Below are positions 61,656 through 64,000 of a stretch of 64,000 bases of DNA, piece by piece. Under the pieces are notes generated by a model. That model had not been told where the DNA came from. It did no database searches and worked only from the letters and a program-made list of their open reading frames with translations. The stretch is taken from positions 9,451-73,450 of the forward strand of contig JAGXNT010000075.1 of assembly GCA_019894765.1 (NCBI GenBank), in the 5' to 3' direction. The position numbers and the translations under genes were made by a program. How positions within the stretch are numbered: the first letter of the stretch is position 1; every line of letters starts with the position of its first letter. The DNA is from Candidatus Heimdallarchaeota archaeon (GTDB taxonomy: Archaea > Asgardarchaeota > Heimdallarchaeia > JABLTI01).

Positions 61656-61798
61656 AATTTAAACACCTGGAAATTATCACGAAGAAATCTGCTAAAGAGA
61701 ATTCATTAAGAGATTATCGAAACTAATTCAATTAAAGTTTTGCTAAAGAAAAGAGAAAGAGAAACTGGGAGAAATCCCAGTAAAAAAAATATAAGAGA

Positions 61799-62776
61799 CT
61801 ATTCCGCTGCTACTTTTTTCTTCGTCAACGTTTCTTTGAGTCCAAAGATTAAGAGACCACCAAATACTACCGCGGCAACATACCCAGCAATTTCCCATTG
61901 AAGACTAAATGCATCAATGATAAAGATAACTGCTAGTGCTATAAGAGCTAAGCCAATGATAACTGAAAGCAAACCCCAAAAACGATGTGTTCTTGAGATA
62001 GGATATTCAGCTCTTAGGACTTTTCCTCGTGCTGCATCAACTAATGCTTCACCTTCCCAATTACCATAGTTATACTTCACTCGGTAGAAAGGAACATGGA
62101 GATAAGAGACTTCTTTCAAATCAATGCCTTGTTTAATACCTTCGATTTTAGAAATTTCTCGGAAAATTAGTTGATTGTGACGACTTTTAACTCGATTTTC
62201 AGCGATAGCATATGCCTCATTGTAACCAATTTCGGTGTCATAAATTTGACCGCCTTCTTTGTTCACTGAATTAATATCAAAAGCTTCCTTTGAACCTACA
62301 GGGATTTTCTCGTCACGTATTTCTCTATGTTGTTCCTTATAACCAAAGATCAAACAAGTTTGATCCAGATCAATGGAACCACGTTCAGGTCTTGTAAGAA
62401 TGTTTATGTTCCTGCTCCAATGGGAACCCTGATTGGGACTGACATACTTGCCAATGCCTTGATAATCAGTGTGTCCATGGAATTCGAACATCCAGAATGG
62501 CATCATTCGTAATTCAAAATCTTTGAAAACAGCTTTATCAGCAAAATCACTTGGTACGCCAACAAATTTTGATAAGTATTGAGGTACTAATTCGGTTAGT
62601 TCTGAACCACTAAAGTATACATTTAGCATGTGATGATTTTGAAATGTCTTGCCGGTTTGTAATTCATTTGGTGTACCACAGAATTCACAGGTTACAACGG
62701 AAGCAAACGGTGGAATATTATTTTCTGCTTGACAATATCCACAAGTTATTTTTTTAGATTGGTGTTCTACTGCCAT
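61799..62776 (-). CDS. zinc-ribbon membrane protein (paired gene A)
   Basis: A 325-residue protein with an N-terminal zinc ribbon CGYCQAENNIPPFASVVTCEFC, a soluble beta-rich middle (MMPFWMFEFHGHTDYQ, SYLHVPFYRVKYNYGNWEG) and two C-terminal transmembrane helices near 264-285 and 291-312. GGGAGATGATT precedes the ATG. The related gene B is seven bases upstream. Similar modules (two zinc cysteines pairs, beta domain with MPFW/HVPFY motifs, helices) recur in gene B, so the two are paralogues with diverged ends. Function unknown. Confidence 0.7.
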   Translation of the reverse strand: MAVEHQSKKITCGYCQAENNIPPFASVVTCEFCGTPNELQTGKTFQNHHMLNVYFSGSELTELVPQYLSKFVGVPSDFADKAVFKDFELRMMPFWMFEFHGHTDYQGIGKYVSPNQGSHWSRNINILTRPERGSIDLDQTCLIFGYKEQHREIRDEKIPVGSKEAFDINSVNKEGGQIYDTEIGYNEAYAIAENRVKSRHNQLIFREISKIEGIKQGIDLKEVSYLHVPFYRVKYNYGNWEGEALVDAARGKVLRAEYPISRTHRFWGLLSVIIGLALIALAVIFIIDAFSLQWEIAGYVAAVVFGGLLIFGLKETLTKKKVAAE

Positions 62777-62783
62777 TTCTTAA

Positions 62784-63962
62784 TCATCTCCCATCCATTC
62801 GGTGGCCGCATTTCTCACAGAATGTTTGATTCTGTTCTAAGGGATCACCGCATTTTGGACAAAATCTTGCAACAGGTTGCCCACTAGCTGGTTGCTGTGG
62901 TTGTTGTTTTTGTATTGCTGCTCTTGCAGCCGGTGCTAAACGTTCGAAAGCGAATAGACTCAAACCACTTCCACTTGAATGGATTTTATGTGGTTTGTAA
63001 ACTCTAACCAGCAGTATTATTCCTACTATTACTCCAGCCAAAGCGACTACACCTAAAGCGATTAACCACCAAACAGCATTTTCACTTGCACTATTAGTGT
63101 ATAGGGTGTAACCTAATTGGGTCAGAATTGGTGCTAATATAAAACCTAAAAGAGCAAAGAACATCATGAGTCCTCTGTTTTTAATAGGTTGTTCCTCGCG
63201 TAATAATTGTCCACTACCCCAATGGTATGCTGCACGATACAATCTTCCTTGTATTCTTCGTCGTATGAGTAACAATGGTTCATGTATCAAGGTTGGTTGA
63301 GCCAATGGTCTAAAGTTAACTTTAGTATCAAACACTTCATGCATTTGAGATTTAGCATGAGAATAAGCAGCTTCATATACAACTTCACCTGCTTTTTTCG
63401 ATGCTTCATCTTGTCCCCACTCAGGACTTAATGCAACGAGAGATTGATCTCTACTAGCTAACCCCTTGATATAGTCTGGACTAAATTGAACTGGTTCTCC
63501 ACCAATGGTTCTAGCCACTAAGGAGGTTAATTCACCAGCTCCAAACATTGTAATTTCTTGTCTAGCTAAGAATCGAACATTGTGACTACCTTGATGTTGT
63601 ACTCGCCATGGTCGATATTCGACGATTGTTTTTGATTCAGTGTAAGTCTTGCCACCACGCGTAACGGTTTTGGTTTCAGTTCGTTCTCTTCTTTGATATC
63701 CTAAAGCATCAACAGAAACGTCTGCTTTTACCTCGAAGAATGGTACGAGAATTAAATCCATACTACGAACTTGACCAGGACCTTCCGGTGGGGTCATTGG
63801 TAATGGTTTTATTATCGCGTGAGGAGAAATATGACTTTCAGCAACAATTTCACCGCAAAAGTTGCAAATCACTATAAGGGATTCTGCTGAAGGTCTCATG
63901 GGTGCTCCACATGTTGGGCACCTCAAGGTTTTTACTAATATAGAATCTCCTTGATCACTCAA
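62784..63962 (-). CDS. double-zinc-ribbon membrane protein (paired gene B)
   Basis: A 392-residue protein: an N-terminal ribbon CPTCGAPMRPSAESLIVICNFC, a middle domain with ILVPFFEVKADVSV and HEPLLLIRRRIQGRLYRAAYHWGSG, two transmembrane helices near 264-285 and 296-320, a Gln/Pro-rich linker, and a second ribbon CPKCGDPLEQNQTFCEKCGH at the C-terminus. It is the first gene of a two-gene operon with gene A. The ribbons at both ends and the central helices suggest a membrane scaffold, but no function is known. Start TTG at 63962, near the window end. Confidence 0.7.
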   Translation of the reverse strand: MSDQGDSILVKTLRCPTCGAPMRPSAESLIVICNFCGEIVAESHISPHAIIKPLPMTPPEGPGQVRSMDLILVPFFEVKADVSVDALGYQRRERTETKTVTRGGKTYTESKTIVEYRPWRVQHQGSHNVRFLARQEITMFGAGELTSLVARTIGGEPVQFSPDYIKGLASRDQSLVALSPEWGQDEASKKAGEVVYEAAYSHAKSQMHEVFDTKVNFRPLAQPTLIHEPLLLIRRRIQGRLYRAAYHWGSGQLLREEQPIKNRGLMMFFALLGFILAPILTQLGYTLYTNSASENAVWWLIALGVVALAGVIVGIILLVRVYKPHKIHSSGSGLSLFAFERLAPAARAAIQKQQPQQPASGQPVARFCPKCGDPLEQNQTFCEKCGHRMDGR

Positions 63963-64000
63963 TTGCCTTCACGCCTAATTTTGATTTATTTTTTTCTGAA

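Overview
The window is AT-rich archaeal DNA, and the gene content points to an Asgard archaeon. It carries an ESCRT-II Vps22/SNF8-like protein (39486-40175), an OSTC/OST3/OST6-like oligosaccharyltransferase subunit (23241-23726), two Ras/Rab-like small GTPases (23888-25248), NOG1, ribosomal protein eL13 (L13e), Alba, an RpoD with Fe-S domain, and archaeal formylmethanofuran dehydrogenase. Many genes begin with TTG or GTG, and GGTG/GGAG ribosome-binding sites are common, so several starts were moved from the longest reading frame to the codon that the ribosome-binding site or the family supports. A genus or class cannot be named from this window alone.

Layout. 0-9.9 kb: two membrane proteins, a DUF2797 protein, a DHH phosphoesterase, a DUF362 protein, a tandem pair of pilin-like secreted proteins, a Trm9-like methyltransferase, a 2,4-diaminopentanoate dehydrogenase-like enzyme and a geranylgeranyl reductase for archaeal lipids. 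10-13 kb: Pth2, TruD, a zinc-finger KH protein and an Alba protein with an unusual repeat tail. 14.6-20.8 kb: a formylmethanofuran dehydrogenase locus (C, A, F, G on the minus strand; D, B on the plus strand), the entry step of the methyl branch of the Wood-Ljungdahl pathway. A COG1821 ATP-grasp enzyme at 38.2-39.4 kb could be the methanofuran-biosynthesis ligase MfnD. 22.6-25.3 kb: thioredoxin, the OSTC-like subunit and the small GTPases.

26.4-32.6 kb is the most unusual part. An intact intron-containing tRNA-Ile(GAT) is followed by three orphan tRNA 3' ends (T-loop, acceptor 3' strand and CCA or CTA) at 27.65, 29.88 and 32.59 kb. They split the region into cassettes: a HEPN-type gene; a neutral ceramidase homologue; then a PlsY-type acyltransferase, an alpha/beta hydrolase and a DegV/FakB-type fatty-acid-binding protein. 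Together these look like a bacterial-type fatty-acid release and uptake set (amide or ester hydrolysis, fatty-acid carrier, acyl-phosphate:glycerol-3-phosphate acyltransferase) in a genome that also encodes an isoprenoid-lipid reductase. This is my main candidate for an undescribed system. The joint function is inference.

32.6-50 kb holds a TPR protein, a metallo-hydrolase, a large secreted Ig-like protein, eS17, two ATP-grasp enzymes, the ESCRT-II-like gene, a beta-CASP ribonuclease, RpoK, a MEMO protein, an SHMT-family enzyme and a Cys/Met-metabolism PLP enzyme. 50-64 kb holds eL13, a TldD/TldE pair, a HEPN protein, the uS9-uL13-eL18-RpoD operon, NadM, an alkylguanine transferase, RtcA, NOG1, an epimerase, a nitrilase-family hydrolase and a pair of zinc-ribbon membrane proteins.

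Non-coding elements supported by sequence are the tRNA, one C/D-box guide RNA candidate, three hairpin terminator candidates at convergent gene ends, two further inverted repeats, a 12-bp operator-like palindrome and a few TATA boxes. I saw no CRISPR array, insertion sequence, integrase, rRNA gene or replication origin.
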